A stretch of DNA of 34,397 nt, from assembly GCA_017615355.1 (NCBI GenBank), contig JAGAAJ010000121.1:1-34397 (forward strand), in the 5' to 3' direction. This DNA comes from Prevotella sp. (GTDB lineage Bacteria > Bacteroidota > Bacteroidia > Bacteroidales > Bacteroidaceae). Positions 1 through 9,384 of the stretch are shown here, piece after piece. The notes under the pieces were generated by a model. The model worked only from the letters and a program-made list of their open reading frames with translations. It was not told the DNA's origin and did not search any database. The translations under genes were made by a program, and so were the position numbers. The first letter of the stretch is position 1. Each line of letters begins with the position of its first letter.

Positions 1-2204
1 GTCAGGGTGACGAGGTCGCAGCGGTCGGCATCGCTCAGGTCAGCCAGGCTGATACGTCGTGGTGTCACCTCATAACCTTTCTCCACAGTGAAGCCGCTAT
101 TGTTTGACGAAGCATTGGCAGCAACCATCATCGGGATGTTGTTGGCTGTGGTTTTCTTGCCATAGATGATACCATTGAGCAGGTCGCCTGTCTCAACGTC
201 CAATCCCTCGATGTCGATGCACAAAGCACCAGAGGCATCGCGAACGAAAGCCTTATTGTCGCTGGTGAAGATCACCAGGGCATTGTTCAGGCTGAGGAAA
301 GACTCTACGTCGTCGTCCTGCTGGCAATACGTCATCACATCGGGCACAAGCTGCGGCTCCTCCACGATGACAAGGCAATGAGCCGACAGGTTCTCGTCGC
401 CATTGGCCACCACAGTGACAACGGCCTCTCCTACCTGATGCGCCGACACCTTTCCGAGTGCATCGACGGTGCACACCTCAGGATTATCGGTAAACCACTC
501 CAGCGAATAGGGTGCATAGTCGGGGGTGCGCACAGGCTCCAGCTGTATGGAGAGTCCCTGTCCGAGGGTGAGCGTCTCCTGCAGCTCGATGCTGCGCAGG
601 ACATTCACGTCGACGATGTCGAAATAGATTTTTCCGTTCTTCTCGCTGATATTCTCGAATCCCAGCACCGACGGCTTGCCGCTCCACGTCAGCAGATTGG
701 CCGGCGTGGTCGTGTTGTTCAGCGTAGTGACACGCTTCGTTCCTGGGAAGGGGTCGGACTTGCCAGTTGATGAAGTACCACCTGCGCGCAGCATCACAAA
801 ATAGTTGTGATCAGGATTACAGTTTACCGTATTGTTTTGCCACACATGGGTATTGGTGGAGTCCACACGGAACACCAGCATACCGTGTCCAGGCAGGTAC
901 TTGTCCCATTTCGACGACTGCTGGCGATTCTCGATGAGGAAGAACTCCTTCCTCACCTGCGTGTCGAGACGATAGCCTACGTTGGCTTCGCCCAGCGACT
1001 CCAGCTCATAGCTGCCTTCCTCGGTGATGACTTCCGGCGTGGCGAAACCGAGGGAGTAGCGCTCGTAGAGATTGTAGCCTGCTGGCGTACGGCCAATATT
1101 CAGATAGCTGCCGCCGGACATCACGCTCCAGTCGTCTGGATGATTGCTCTCTCCGCCACTCTTCTCATAGTCGGTATCATAAAGGTCCATAAGTCCGAGC
1201 ACGTGACTGAACTCATGACAGATGGTGCCAATACCGTCGAAGAAGTCGAAGCCCGTCTGCCCCTCAATGCCATACATCTCAGTAGAGCAGGCATAGCGGC
1301 CCAGGCGCACACCGTCTTTATAGATATAGTTCCAAGTGTCAGGATTGTAGAACTCGCTGGCGTGGGGCCAGATGTACTTCGATCCTTCACCAAAGTTTGA
1401 ACCATAGCCGGCAAAGATGATATACACCATATCGACGACGCCGTCCTGATTAAGGTCGTACTGGCTGAAGTCCACCTCTTCGTCGGCCGCTTCGACCACC
1501 TTCTTCATCAGCTGGGCAGACTTCGCCGTCTGATTGGGATACGTCTCGCTGACACTCAAAGTGAATGGTCCGGCAACATCAAACTGCGGCGTAAATATGC
1601 CGTTGGAATTATCATGGAAATAGTCGCGCACGCTGCCGGTGAAAATGCCCGACCCCACGGTGCCGTAGCCCTGATAGCCCTCCTGATTGAGCATATCGTT
1701 CACCATCTCGGGATAGTCTTCACGCGAGAACTTGCGGTCTTTATACTCGACCAGGATAACGAGTCCGCGGAAGTTGCTGTAGTCGTAATGCGGTGACTTG
1801 GCCTGAGCGGCAGCACGGGCACGGGCCTGCATCGCGTGGTCACGCTGCTGGCGGGCAGCCGCATCAGCACTCATAGCCGGCATCAGATGCTTGCCTACGC
1901 CCTGCAGCCACTGGCGCTCATCGTCAGAGCGCTGATCGGCATCACGGGCCACACGGTCGGTAGGCTCCAGCTGTCCGTCGGCATTCAGACGGGCATAGCA
2001 GTAGAAACCGTCGGCACGCCGTGTGACGGTATAGCCGTCGGCGGTGGTGGTGAAACTAAGATACTCGTCGCCCTGCAGGCGAACAGAAAGGGTAGTGCCG
2101 TCAGGCTGCTGACGGCTCATCAGTCCAGGATACGCTGGAATAGCCTTTGCCATGCTGCATAGGAGCAAGGCAAAGGCTGTCAATAGAATTCTATGTAAAT
2201 ACAC
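1..2204 (-). CDS. M6-family (immune inhibitor A-like) secreted metalloprotease, C-terminus cut by window
   Basis: Secreted zinc endopeptidase expected to degrade proteins outside the cell. About 734 codons are visible; the reading frame is open to base 1, so the C-terminus is missing. A signal peptide with a hydrophobic run (ILLTAFALLLCSMAKA) starts the protein. The zinc motif HEFSH lies at residues 330-334, followed by GLMDLYD, the family's downstream metal-binding and Met-turn type segment. A bacterial Ig-like (Big_2) segment follows the catalytic part, then an OB-fold or DUF5689-like stretch near the edge. The start is a GTG at 2204: an in-frame TGA lies at 2217-2219, and the first ATG (2154) would cut into the signal peptide. 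Only four bases separate this start from the stop of the DUF4332 gene, so the two are surely co-transcribed. The family call is firm; the substrate is unknown. Confidence 0.93.
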   Translation of the reverse strand, partial: MYLHRILLTAFALLLCSMAKAIPAYPGLMSRQQPDGTTLSVRLQGDEYLSFTTTADGYTVTRRADGFYCYARLNADGQLEPTDRVARDADQRSDDERQWLQGVGKHLMPAMSADAAARQQRDHAMQARARAAAQAKSPHYDYSNFRGLVILVEYKDRKFSREDYPEMVNDMLNQEGYQGYGTVGSGIFTGSVRDYFHDNSNGIFTPQFDVAGPFTLSVSETYPNQTAKSAQLMKKVVEAADEEVDFSQYDLNQDGVVDMVYIIFAGYGSNFGEGSKYIWPHASEFYNPDTWNYIYKDGVRLGRYACSTEMYGIEGQTGFDFFDGIGTICHEFSHVLGLMDLYDTDYEKSGGESNHPDDWSVMSGGSYLNIGRTPAGYNLYERYSLGFATPEVITEEGSYELESLGEANVGYRLDTQVRKEFFLIENRQQSSKWDKYLPGHGMLVFRVDSTNTHVWQNNTVNCNPDHNYFVMLRAGGTSSTGKSDPFPGTKRVTTLNNTTTPANLLTWSGKPSVLGFENISEKNGKIYFDIVDVNVLRSIELQETLTLGQGLSIQLEPVRTPDYAPYSLEWFTDNPEVCTVDALGKVSAHQVGEAVVTVVANGDENLSAHCLVIVEEPQLVPDVMTYCQQDDDVESFLSLNNALVIFTSDNKAFVRDASGALCIDIEGLDVETGDLLNGIIYGKKTTANNIPMMVAANASSNNSGFTVEKGYEVTPRRISLADLSDADRCDLVTL

Positions 2205-2208
2205 GGGA

Positions 2209-2616
2209 TTAATAGGTCATCTTCGGCTCAAGCTCCTTGGCCTGGTCAATCATTTTCTGCACCTCGCTGACGGCGGGCACACGGCCACAGATGTGGCGCT
2301 GCTCGTTGATCTCCACCAGCTTCGGCTGCAGATTCTCAGCCACACGGTGACGGAACTCCTTCACGGTGTCGACGCCGGCAGCCTCGAGCAGCTCAGAGAA
2401 CTGCGGGCCTACGCCATTGATGCGGAACAGGTCTGCATGGTTGGTCCAGCGGAGGATAAGCTTCTCAGGAATCTCCGTCTGCTCAGCCAGCTCCTTGCGG
2501 CCCTTGGGGGCAGCGCACTTCTCCAGCAGTTCACTCACTTTGTTGATGCCAGCGGCAGTCAGTTTGGCGGCATAGACCTCGCCCACGCCTTCGATGTCAA
2601 TAATCTTGTAATCCAT
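2209..2616 (-). CDS. DUF4332-like helix-hairpin-helix protein
   Basis: Small cytoplasmic protein of 135 residues with two helix-hairpin-helix-like units, IEGVGEVYAAKLTAAGI near residues 8-24 and INGVGPQFSELLEAAGV near 66-82. This duplicated layout is that of DUF4332, whose members resemble DNA-binding HhH domains; no enzymatic residues are apparent and the true role is unknown. The ATG at 2616 is preferred over an upstream ATG at 2658 because the homology begins there, a purine-rich AGAAAGGAAA stretch sits just upstream, and the upstream ATG overlaps the promoter -7 box. It is the first gene of a two-gene transcript with the M6 protease, an odd pairing of an apparently cytoplasmic protein with a secreted peptidase. 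Confidence 0.88.
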   Translation of the reverse strand: MDYKIIDIEGVGEVYAAKLTAAGINKVSELLEKCAAPKGRKELAEQTEIPEKLILRWTNHADLFRINGVGPQFSELLEAAGVDTVKEFRHRVAENLQPKLVEINEQRHICGRVPAVSEVQKMIDQAKELEPKMTY

Positions 2617-2655
2617 AGTTGTTTCCTTTCTTTTAATAAGGTAATATAGATGATG

Positions 2656-2687
2656 CAAATTTAAGCAGAAAAGCGCGACACACCAAA
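2656..2687 (-). promoter_or_regulatory. Bacteroidetes-type promoter for DUF4332 and M6 protease genes
   Basis: On the minus strand TTTG (2684-2687) is followed by exactly 20 bases and then TAAATTTG (2656-2663), matching the Bacteroidetes sigma factor consensus TTTG-N19-21-TAnnTTTG. It lies about 40 bases upstream of the chosen DUF4332 start. Confidence 0.8.
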
Positions 2688-2750
2688 TTTATTAACCATA
2701 ATTAAGAAGAAAGGGGAGCAAGGACAACAAAAGAATCCGGAGCGGCCAGA

Positions 2751-2789
2751 TAAAAAATGAAGGCTCCAGATCTATTTCCAGAGCCTTCA
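2751..2789 (-). terminator. Rho-independent terminator of the susCD operon
   Basis: A perfect 9-bp stem (TGAAGGCTC at 2758-2766 with GAGCCTTCA at 2781-2789) is followed on the minus strand by TTTTTTA (2751-2757). It lies 16 bases after the last gene of the susC-susD operon and separates it from the promoter of the DUF4332 gene. Confidence 0.85.
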
Positions 2790-2805
2790 GATGATTACGG
2801 TTGAA

Positions 2806-4959
2806 TTACTTGCGGATAAACTTGCGACCGTTACGAATGACAACACCGTTAATGTTCTTCAGGACACGCTGTCCTGCGAGATTATAGGTCTTGCCGTCGG
2901 CAGTGCGCACAGTGGCTGTTGTGACGGTGATGCCGTCTACATCGCCCTGATTCACCACGAGGGTGAGCTTTGCGCCCCACTGATAGAAGTCGATGGTCTC
3001 GGTGCGGCAGGTCACGCCCTCGGGCAGAGCCTCTGCCTTAACAATCAGGTCGAAGCTAAACTCGCCATCCTCATCCTCGGAGGAAGACTTGTACACCTCA
3101 TTGTCTATAGCAACGTCGAGCCACTCGGGCAGCTCGTAATCCTCAGCAAACCACAAGGCCGTGACGCGATTGCCATCTTCGTCATTACCGCAGAACATCG
3201 GTTCCACATGGATAGTAGCGCTACCACCCTCGGCAGGAATCTCCAGAGTGGTGTTGTCAGCCGTATAGAGGCTGCCGTACATACCCTCCATATAATTAAC
3301 CCACATGCGGTTCATCAGGTTCTGGAAGCCCACCACGTCGTCGTCAGCACCTGTGAGGGTGAGATAGGAGGAAGTAAGCTGAGCAGTGTTGTTGGTACGC
3401 TCGCCAACAGGTACAGCAGTGAAGGTACCGTTATCCCATCCCTCAAACACGACACAGAACTCATCATCAACCTGAACATAGTCAACAGGTGAGGTAAAAC
3501 CATTCTCATCCTCTTCCTCAAACTGTGTCCATGTAAGCAACACATCACCATCTTCCGTGATGATCATGCTCTCAGTGTCAATGCCGGCTACTGCAATCAG
3601 GTCGCCAAGCACCAGCTTACCATGTTCGTCACGCGTACACTTCATAATCTTACAATTCAATTCGAAGTCCTCCTTCTGTTCAAACTTATAGACATAGAAG
3701 CTGATGCCCTCAAAATAGAGGGGAGCAGCAGGCTTACCCTGATAGATAATCAGATTGGAAATAGAATACTTCTGAGTATTGATATCAGGTGTACCCATAT
3801 AGCCATAGAGTGAGAGTCCATAATCAAGGTTGCAGTTCGTTACCATAATATCATCAGGATCCTGCAGATAGGTGCTTGCGCCGCCACTTCCCAGTATATA
3901 TCCGTCCTCATTCCACTGGACAGGATCTGAAACTGCATCCTTAAACTTAGCCACCAGAGTAGGAATGGTGTACTCGTTATAACATTCAGGAACAAAAGTG
4001 AAGTCACGCTCAATGCCCGTGATAGTCTCATCGTTGCCATCATCTGTCACAGACCACTCATAGGCATCAGCCATATCGGTAGTGACGTTGGTGAAAACGG
4101 CTGGCACGTTAGCAGGCATTATAGAGAACTGGTGACCATACCACAAGCCCTCAGGTGTCATAGTAATGTTGAGATTGACGCCCTCAGGTGCATAGAGTGC
4201 ATTGGGCTTAGGCGACATGCCGGGCAGCAGGTACTGTATGTGACCAACATACTCAAGATAACCTAAATAATGACCGCCGTCAGCAACACGTTTATAAATG
4301 TCTTCTCCAACATCAATCTTATCGGAATCAAACACAAGATAGTTGATTTCTTCACCAATGGCAGTAGAAAGCGTACCATCTTCATTCATCGTGAGATCAA
4401 TAGAATGGTTGGTTGTATTCAATTCACCAGTTAAGAACACATGATAAGTGTCTCCAGTCTCATTGCCATTCTCATCAACAGCCTGATAGCTGAACACTTC
4501 CTGTGCGCCGATATTGATGGTGTTACCGTCCTGATTAATCTCGGCATAGATGTATTGCATCTCCTCAACATCAGGATAGGGAGTGGGAATGACGTTGGCG
4601 AAAAACATGTCACCGTCTTCATTCTCGGCCTTCAACATGTTCCATGACACATTCTCGTTAGAGTCATCGATACCATAGCAGTCATATTTGTCCTGAATCT
4701 CGACGCGTCTGCGGATGGGTTTGATGGACTTCAATTCGCGCGATGTCAGTATGACAGGATTGCCCAAGCGAGTCTGCATAGGAGCGACAGTGGTCATCTG
4801 CATAGGAATCACCGGCTTTTGCATCTGCACTTTCTGTATTTGCTTCACCTCGCTCTTTGCGGGAACACCTTTCGTTGCCTGAGACTTCCTCTCAAGCAGT
4901 TGTGCGCTGGCCGTGCTGGTTACCAACACAGCAGCGGCGATGAGTAAAAATTTCTTCAT
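2806..4959 (-). CDS. Secreted protein with BACON-like domain and YNLxGQR-type C-terminal tail
   Basis: Protein of 717 residues with a classical signal peptide (MKKFLLIAAAVLVTSTASA) and no lipobox cysteine. The central part is beta-rich and I do not recognise it. Residues about 570-672 look like a BACON domain: they open with an EIPAEGGSATI-type strand and contain a LPEWLDV segment, as in domains that often accompany SusCD systems. The C-terminus carries the pattern TYNLAGQRV followed by VVIRNGRKF, a tail frequent on secreted Prevotella proteins. It is the last gene of the susC operon, 24 bases after the DUF4302 gene, and ends at a strong terminator. Its position suggests a surface or periplasmic accessory binding protein; this is inference from context only. 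Confidence 0.85.
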   Translation of the reverse strand: MKKFLLIAAAVLVTSTASAQLLERKSQATKGVPAKSEVKQIQKVQMQKPVIPMQMTTVAPMQTRLGNPVILTSRELKSIKPIRRRVEIQDKYDCYGIDDSNENVSWNMLKAENEDGDMFFANVIPTPYPDVEEMQYIYAEINQDGNTINIGAQEVFSYQAVDENGNETGDTYHVFLTGELNTTNHSIDLTMNEDGTLSTAIGEEINYLVFDSDKIDVGEDIYKRVADGGHYLGYLEYVGHIQYLLPGMSPKPNALYAPEGVNLNITMTPEGLWYGHQFSIMPANVPAVFTNVTTDMADAYEWSVTDDGNDETITGIERDFTFVPECYNEYTIPTLVAKFKDAVSDPVQWNEDGYILGSGGASTYLQDPDDIMVTNCNLDYGLSLYGYMGTPDINTQKYSISNLIIYQGKPAAPLYFEGISFYVYKFEQKEDFELNCKIMKCTRDEHGKLVLGDLIAVAGIDTESMIITEDGDVLLTWTQFEEEDENGFTSPVDYVQVDDEFCVVFEGWDNGTFTAVPVGERTNNTAQLTSSYLTLTGADDDVVGFQNLMNRMWVNYMEGMYGSLYTADNTTLEIPAEGGSATIHVEPMFCGNDEDGNRVTALWFAEDYELPEWLDVAIDNEVYKSSSEDEDGEFSFDLIVKAEALPEGVTCRTETIDFYQWGAKLTLVVNQGDVDGITVTTATVRTADGKTYNLAGQRVLKNINGVVIRNGRKFIRK

Positions 4960-4983
4960 AGTCTCTGTGTATTAAATTATGTA

Positions 4984-6330
4984 TTAGTTGTTCAGCTTGT
5001 AGGTAACTGCTCCATCGACAGATTTCATCATAAAGCCAGTGGGCATGAAATAGCTATTAGGCGTCAAATCGTAGGTACCAACCAGCGTGGCAGCCAGTTC
5101 ACGCATCAGCGGCTCAACATTTGTACGTCCCTGCTTTACCAACGGATTGAAATTGGAATTTGCTTTGCCCATCGGATCATAAGTCATCTCTACTCTACCA
5201 TATCCCAGCTTCCTCACACCGAACTGAATGGAAGCATAGACCGATTTCTTTCCAGAAAGGAACTCTAGTGTCAATGAAGCGGCGGAACCATTATACGAGT
5301 AGAAACCTATACCCTTGACCTCCAAACCGCTCATGTCGGCCAAAATTGCATCGTAGGTAGCTTTCTGGCTTGTATTGAAGGTAGAGGAATCGAAAGCCCA
5401 CAGCTTATTCTTCTTTTTGTTGATGTCATCCACGATATAGTTATCCCAGCAGGGGAATACACGCACGCTGTCGTTCTCAGACAAAAGGCAGATGCTGTCA
5501 GCAGAAAGACGGAACTCCTGGAACTTGGTGCCGTTGATTTCGTCTTCGCGATGCAGGCGGAAGCCATTAGGCGTGAACAGACAGTTGACGGTAGTGGGGA
5601 AAAGCGGGTCATTGATACGCTCACAATATGTCACAACGCCAGAGCGTAGGTTCTTGAAGTAGAGCGTGTCGGCCTTTGGACCAATCACATAGAAATTGGT
5701 TATAGCCGTATTAGCGGCAAAATCCTTGAACGTATTCGTGGCGTTGAAATACTCCTGCCAGTCGCCAGTACAGGGAATCATGCGGATACGTGCCGAGTGG
5801 CGCTCACCGCGCAGGAGGATTTCGTCATTGCTATAGGACAACACCACGAGGTTGTGGTCGCCAGCCATACCTTCACCATCCTTCACCAGACTACCTGGAG
5901 CAGCGGAAGGATCCACAGGGTCAACCAGCGGCATGAGGATGTCGTTCCATGTGTTGAAAGCCAACACGGGGCCATCTTCACGCAGCAACTGATAGAGAGA
6001 GGAGAACTCTGTGTACTTATTGGCATTGCCGTCGCGCAGGAAACGGTGGTTGCCAGCCATCGTCACCTTACCATTCTGGTCGAAACGGGCCATGATGTTG
6101 AAGCCCTCGATATCGTCTGTACCGGTGAAATACTGCATCACCCAGCCATTGGGGGCATCGACAAGGGTTTTCTGTATCTCGGCAGTGGTCTGCTCAATAC
6201 GCAGGGCAGCAGGCTGGTCGAAGTAGTCCTCGTCCTCAAAACGGCAAGACGTCAGCACTGCAGCAATGCCACAGCCTACGAAAGCACTCGTTAATAGCTT
6301 GTTGATATATTTGCTCATCATAATCTTCAA
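4984..6330 (-). CDS. DUF4302-family lipoprotein
   Basis: Lipoprotein of up to 448 residues. The signal peptide ends in the lipobox LTSC with cysteine 29, followed by an acidic stretch (RFEDEDYFD), typical of surface-exposed Bacteroidetes lipoproteins. The sequence after it (AEIQKTLVDAPNGWVMQYF, then a FNIMARFDQNGKVTM strand) matches my recollection of DUF4302, a family found next to SusCD genes. No catalytic motif is visible. The ATG at 6330 is used; ATGs at 6321 and 6318 are equally plausible. It lies 23 bases after the metallopeptidase gene in the same operon and probably forms part of the outer-membrane uptake complex. Confidence 0.88.
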   Translation of the reverse strand: MKIMMSKYINKLLTSAFVGCGIAAVLTSCRFEDEDYFDQPAALRIEQTTAEIQKTLVDAPNGWVMQYFTGTDDIEGFNIMARFDQNGKVTMAGNHRFLRDGNANKYTEFSSLYQLLREDGPVLAFNTWNDILMPLVDPVDPSAAPGSLVKDGEGMAGDHNLVVLSYSNDEILLRGERHSARIRMIPCTGDWQEYFNATNTFKDFAANTAITNFYVIGPKADTLYFKNLRSGVVTYCERINDPLFPTTVNCLFTPNGFRLHREDEINGTKFQEFRLSADSICLLSENDSVRVFPCWDNYIVDDINKKKNKLWAFDSSTFNTSQKATYDAILADMSGLEVKGIGFYSYNGSAASLTLEFLSGKKSVYASIQFGVRKLGYGRVEMTYDPMGKANSNFNPLVKQGRTNVEPLMRELAATLVGTYDLTPNSYFMPTGFMMKSVDGAVTYKLNN

Positions 6331-6353
6331 TTATTTATTCTCCACTTGGCTTC

Positions 6354-7610
6354 TCAATTCTCATTGAGGTCATAGACTTTCACCTCGCCACTCCTCAGCC
6401 AATCGTTGATATGTTCTTGTCGGTAGCGCACCTCCTCACGCAATTCAAAGGCATGCAGGCCCCAGCGGTCGGTATACCACTCAGTGGCGATGTTGATCTT
6501 CTTCAGCAAGGCGTTGATGCCCTCCACCTTATCATCGGTGGTATAGGCCACCCAGTTCAGGAAGTCGCGGAAAGACGTGAAGTCGCGGTAAGTCGTGTAC
6601 TTGTACTTTGCCACATAGGCACCAGCCTTCGAATTGTAGACCTGCTCTGGGTTCTTGAAATATTCAGGAACGTAGGTAGTGTCCACGTCATACTCGTTGG
6701 TATTCTCGTTGAAGACATGCGTCTGTTTCAAGAGCCTAAAGTGATTCCAAGGCTTTTCGGGATCGTCAAGATTGCGGACACCGAGCGAGTCGATGAGTGT
6801 CAGCACCTCCTCGCGGTCACCCTGGCGCATACCCTTGCAGCAGGTGCAGATGATGCGGTTCATCCAGCGATGGTCGGTGTCGGTGATGATACATGAGAGG
6901 GTCTCGACGAAATCCTCATAGGTGGCACTAGAGGCATAGTGGGTGACATAGCCCAGCTGATGGGTGATGACGGAGTCACGCTCCTGCCACGTCATAGGAT
7001 CATAAGTACCCGACGTCACCTGTCCGAAAGCCACAGGATAGGCCTTAGTCTGGTGCAGGATGTGCGAGAACTCATGGTGCATTGTGTGGAAATAGCGCTC
7101 GTTGAGCACGGTGATATCATCGTTGTTATACTGCACGTCCTGCGAGAAGGGTTTCATCTCGTTGACATTATAGAGCGTGATCTTCACACCGCCGGATGCC
7201 GTACCCAGCACCTCAGTGCCCGAAGTGGCATTGTAGCCTGTGGAGCCAATGAAATGGAAGATGCGCGGACCATACTGCTTCATGAACTTCTCACCAGCAT
7301 ACTTGGTGTAAACGTCATAGAACAGATACCGGATCATGTGAGCTAGCAGCTGCGAACGGTTGTAGTCGGCAGGAGCCAGCTGGAAACTGAGGTCAGAAGA
7401 GGGGAAGTTGAACTGGTACTGCACCTCCACGTTGTAGGGTACCACAAAATTATCGTAAAGCCACTGGTCGAAAGGAGCCGTTGCCTTATTGGGATCAACG
7501 ACAGGCACGGTGGTGTCGAAGATGGAGTCGGTGAGATCGTCCTCAGAGCGGCATGAAGAGAAAGCTGCAACGAAAGCGACGATGCTCAGAAGGGAAATTA
7601 TCTTTTTCAT
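6354..7610 (-). CDS. Putative zinc-binding metallopeptidase lipoprotein (Peptidase_Mx1-like)
   Basis: Lipoprotein of 418 residues. The start at 7610 gives a textbook lipoprotein signal (MKKIISLLSIVAFVAAFSSC, cysteine 20); an upstream ATG at 7625 only adds five residues. The zinc motif HEFSH lies at residues 179-183 with a further histidine at 186. The flanking MHHEFSHILHQ pattern is typical of the putative zinc-binding metallopeptidases encoded beside SusCD pairs in Bacteroidetes. It is expected to sit on the outer membrane and trim peptides for the neighbouring transporter. It follows susD by 18 bases. Catalysis is inferred from the motif; specificity is unknown. The stop codon lies in a short TTCTCAA/TTCTCAT-type repeat (6351-6364). 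Confidence 0.9.
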   Translation of the reverse strand: MKKIISLLSIVAFVAAFSSCRSEDDLTDSIFDTTVPVVDPNKATAPFDQWLYDNFVVPYNVEVQYQFNFPSSDLSFQLAPADYNRSQLLAHMIRYLFYDVYTKYAGEKFMKQYGPRIFHFIGSTGYNATSGTEVLGTASGGVKITLYNVNEMKPFSQDVQYNNDDITVLNERYFHTMHHEFSHILHQTKAYPVAFGQVTSGTYDPMTWQERDSVITHQLGYVTHYASSATYEDFVETLSCIITDTDHRWMNRIICTCCKGMRQGDREEVLTLIDSLGVRNLDDPEKPWNHFRLLKQTHVFNENTNEYDVDTTYVPEYFKNPEQVYNSKAGAYVAKYKYTTYRDFTSFRDFLNWVAYTTDDKVEGINALLKKINIATEWYTDRWGLHAFELREEVRYRQEHINDWLRSGEVKVYDLNEN

Positions 7611-7628
7611 CTCGTATGCGTACATTAA

Positions 7629-9344
7629 TTATTTAATCTGATACGTGGCATAGGCCGGCTTATCCATATAGCTGTCCTGATTGACGCTGTAGGGCTCACC
7701 ACGGTCGGTAGAAGGATAACCGGCGTTGATAACGTTGGCAGGAATCTGCAACACACGGCGCGGATCGTTCCAGCGGAGATAATCGTGATGGATCTCATCC
7801 TCCTGCGGACCACGATAAGCATGGTGTACGGTAATACCGTAGCGCTTGATGTCGAACCAGCGCAGGCCCTCGTACATCGTCTCAATGCGGCGGAAATGGA
7901 GGATACAGTGCAGCACACGCATCTCTACGTCGCTGAGCTGCTTGAACTCAGGACTCATATCCTGCATGTGCAGGTCGCCGACATAGATATTGGTTTCAGG
8001 AGTGCCATCGTACTTAGCATCGATGCCTTCCTGCGTGAGAGGCTTCTCCACCATCTTGGCGGCTGTCCAGTAGTCAAGATCGGTAAGGGCACCTTCACGG
8101 TCACCCAAGAAAAGCTTGGCCTCAGCACGGCAGAGCAGTGTCTCCTCAGCGGTGAAGGGCTGATAAAGGATGTGCACATAGCCGATACCGGCAATCTTGT
8201 CGGTATACTCGAAATACTCATAGACACGGAAGAGCCAGATGCCGTAGTCCTGGTCGCCCCAGATGAAGAGGTTACCGGCATAGGCAGGGATATAGCCCGT
8301 CCAGTTAGGACCACCGCCATTGTAGAGAATCTTGTCGGTAGCAGCGACATCCTTCGAAGGGTCATCGTCGTCACTCTTCTTACCGTTGTTGATGCTAAAG
8401 CGGCAAGCCGACATCATACGGTCCTGAAGAGAGTAGGTGGGAACAATGAGGAAGTTGCAGGCAGCCTTCTCGTCGTTGAAGTCGTTCAGTCGGGTGTCCA
8501 TGGTGTTGGTGTTCAACGACGACCATTTACGCAGCATGGATGCAGGATTGGTACCCAAAGCGGCATTGGCATGCTCGACGCACTTGTCGTACTTGCGCCA
8601 GAACAGGTAGAAACGGGCGGCTAGGGCATGGGCGGCATTCTTGTTGAAGTGGTAGGCGGGCACTTTGTACTTCGAGTCATCGATGAGGTCGATACCCTCC
8701 AGGATATCCTTCTCAATGAGACGGTAGCACTCGGCCACGCTCTTACGATACTTCGGGCCGCTGTAGTCCACATTGACCACAGTCTCAGGCTCAGTCACAT
8801 AGGGAATACCCATGTCCTGCTCGCTCTGTGCATCGTCCTTGTAGGCCTCAGCGAAAACGTTCAGCAGGGTGAAATGCAACCAGGCACGAAGCACATGCGC
8901 CTCACCCCAAGAGTGTGAGAACTCCGGATCATTCTTCGGATCTTCACTCAACTTCTCCATAGCCTCAATAGCATGGTTGGCAGTAGCGATGCCCTGATAG
9001 CAAGCCTCCCAAGTCTGGTAGGGAGTATCATCCTCACCAGTACTATAATTGGTAATGTCCTCCCATTTGTAGGTCTGCTCATGCCAGGGCGAGTAGGCAT
9101 CATAGTGAGTGGCAGGCACAACGACATTGTTGTCGACGAGGTTGTCGCCGCTGAGCTCGCAGATGACGTTAGGCAGTCCTGCGGGATAGGCAGAAACGAG
9201 CAGCTGCTGCACCTTCTCGACACTGTTCAGCTCGGAGCGGTTGTCAGGCACCTCGTCCAGCTTGTCGCAAGCTGTGAAGGCAACGGCAACACCACAGCAC
9301 AGCAGACAGCCAACTGTATAGTTCTTTATATATGTCTTCATCAT
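7629..9344 (-). CDS. susD: SusD/RagB-family outer-membrane binding lipoprotein
   Basis: Lipoprotein of 571 residues that forms the surface lid of the TonB-dependent SusC transporter and binds the incoming ligand. The lipobox (AFTAC, cysteine 26) is followed by DKLDEVPDNRSELNSVEKV, typical of SusD N-termini. The helical TPR-like middle (HVLRAWLHFTLLNVFAEAY) and the C-terminal signature (RRIETMYEGLRWFDIKRYGI) are characteristic. Length is normal for the family. It follows susC across a 40-base gap holding an 8-bp repeat. The neighbouring metallopeptidase and the absence of glycoside hydrolases suggest a peptide rather than a glycan ligand, as for RagAB of Porphyromonas gingivalis; this is inference. 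The first or second methionine may be the start. Confidence 0.96.
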   Translation of the reverse strand: MMKTYIKNYTVGCLLCCGVAVAFTACDKLDEVPDNRSELNSVEKVQQLLVSAYPAGLPNVICELSGDNLVDNNVVVPATHYDAYSPWHEQTYKWEDITNYSTGEDDTPYQTWEACYQGIATANHAIEAMEKLSEDPKNDPEFSHSWGEAHVLRAWLHFTLLNVFAEAYKDDAQSEQDMGIPYVTEPETVVNVDYSGPKYRKSVAECYRLIEKDILEGIDLIDDSKYKVPAYHFNKNAAHALAARFYLFWRKYDKCVEHANAALGTNPASMLRKWSSLNTNTMDTRLNDFNDEKAACNFLIVPTYSLQDRMMSACRFSINNGKKSDDDDPSKDVAATDKILYNGGGPNWTGYIPAYAGNLFIWGDQDYGIWLFRVYEYFEYTDKIAGIGYVHILYQPFTAEETLLCRAEAKLFLGDREGALTDLDYWTAAKMVEKPLTQEGIDAKYDGTPETNIYVGDLHMQDMSPEFKQLSDVEMRVLHCILHFRRIETMYEGLRWFDIKRYGITVHHAYRGPQEDEIHHDYLRWNDPRRVLQIPANVINAGYPSTDRGEPYSVNQDSYMDKPAYATYQIK

Positions 9345-9360
9345 AATCTTTTTCTTTTTT

Positions 9361-9384
9361 ACCTTTTAACCTTTTATCCTTTCC
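9361..9384. repeat. 8-bp tandem repeat between susC and susD
   Basis: Two exact copies of ACCTTTTA (9361-9376) and one degenerate copy (TCCTTTCC, 9377-9384) fill the gap up to the susC stop codon. In the mRNA this reads as purine-rich AAAAGGT units ahead of susD, where it could affect translation initiation. Confidence 0.55.
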
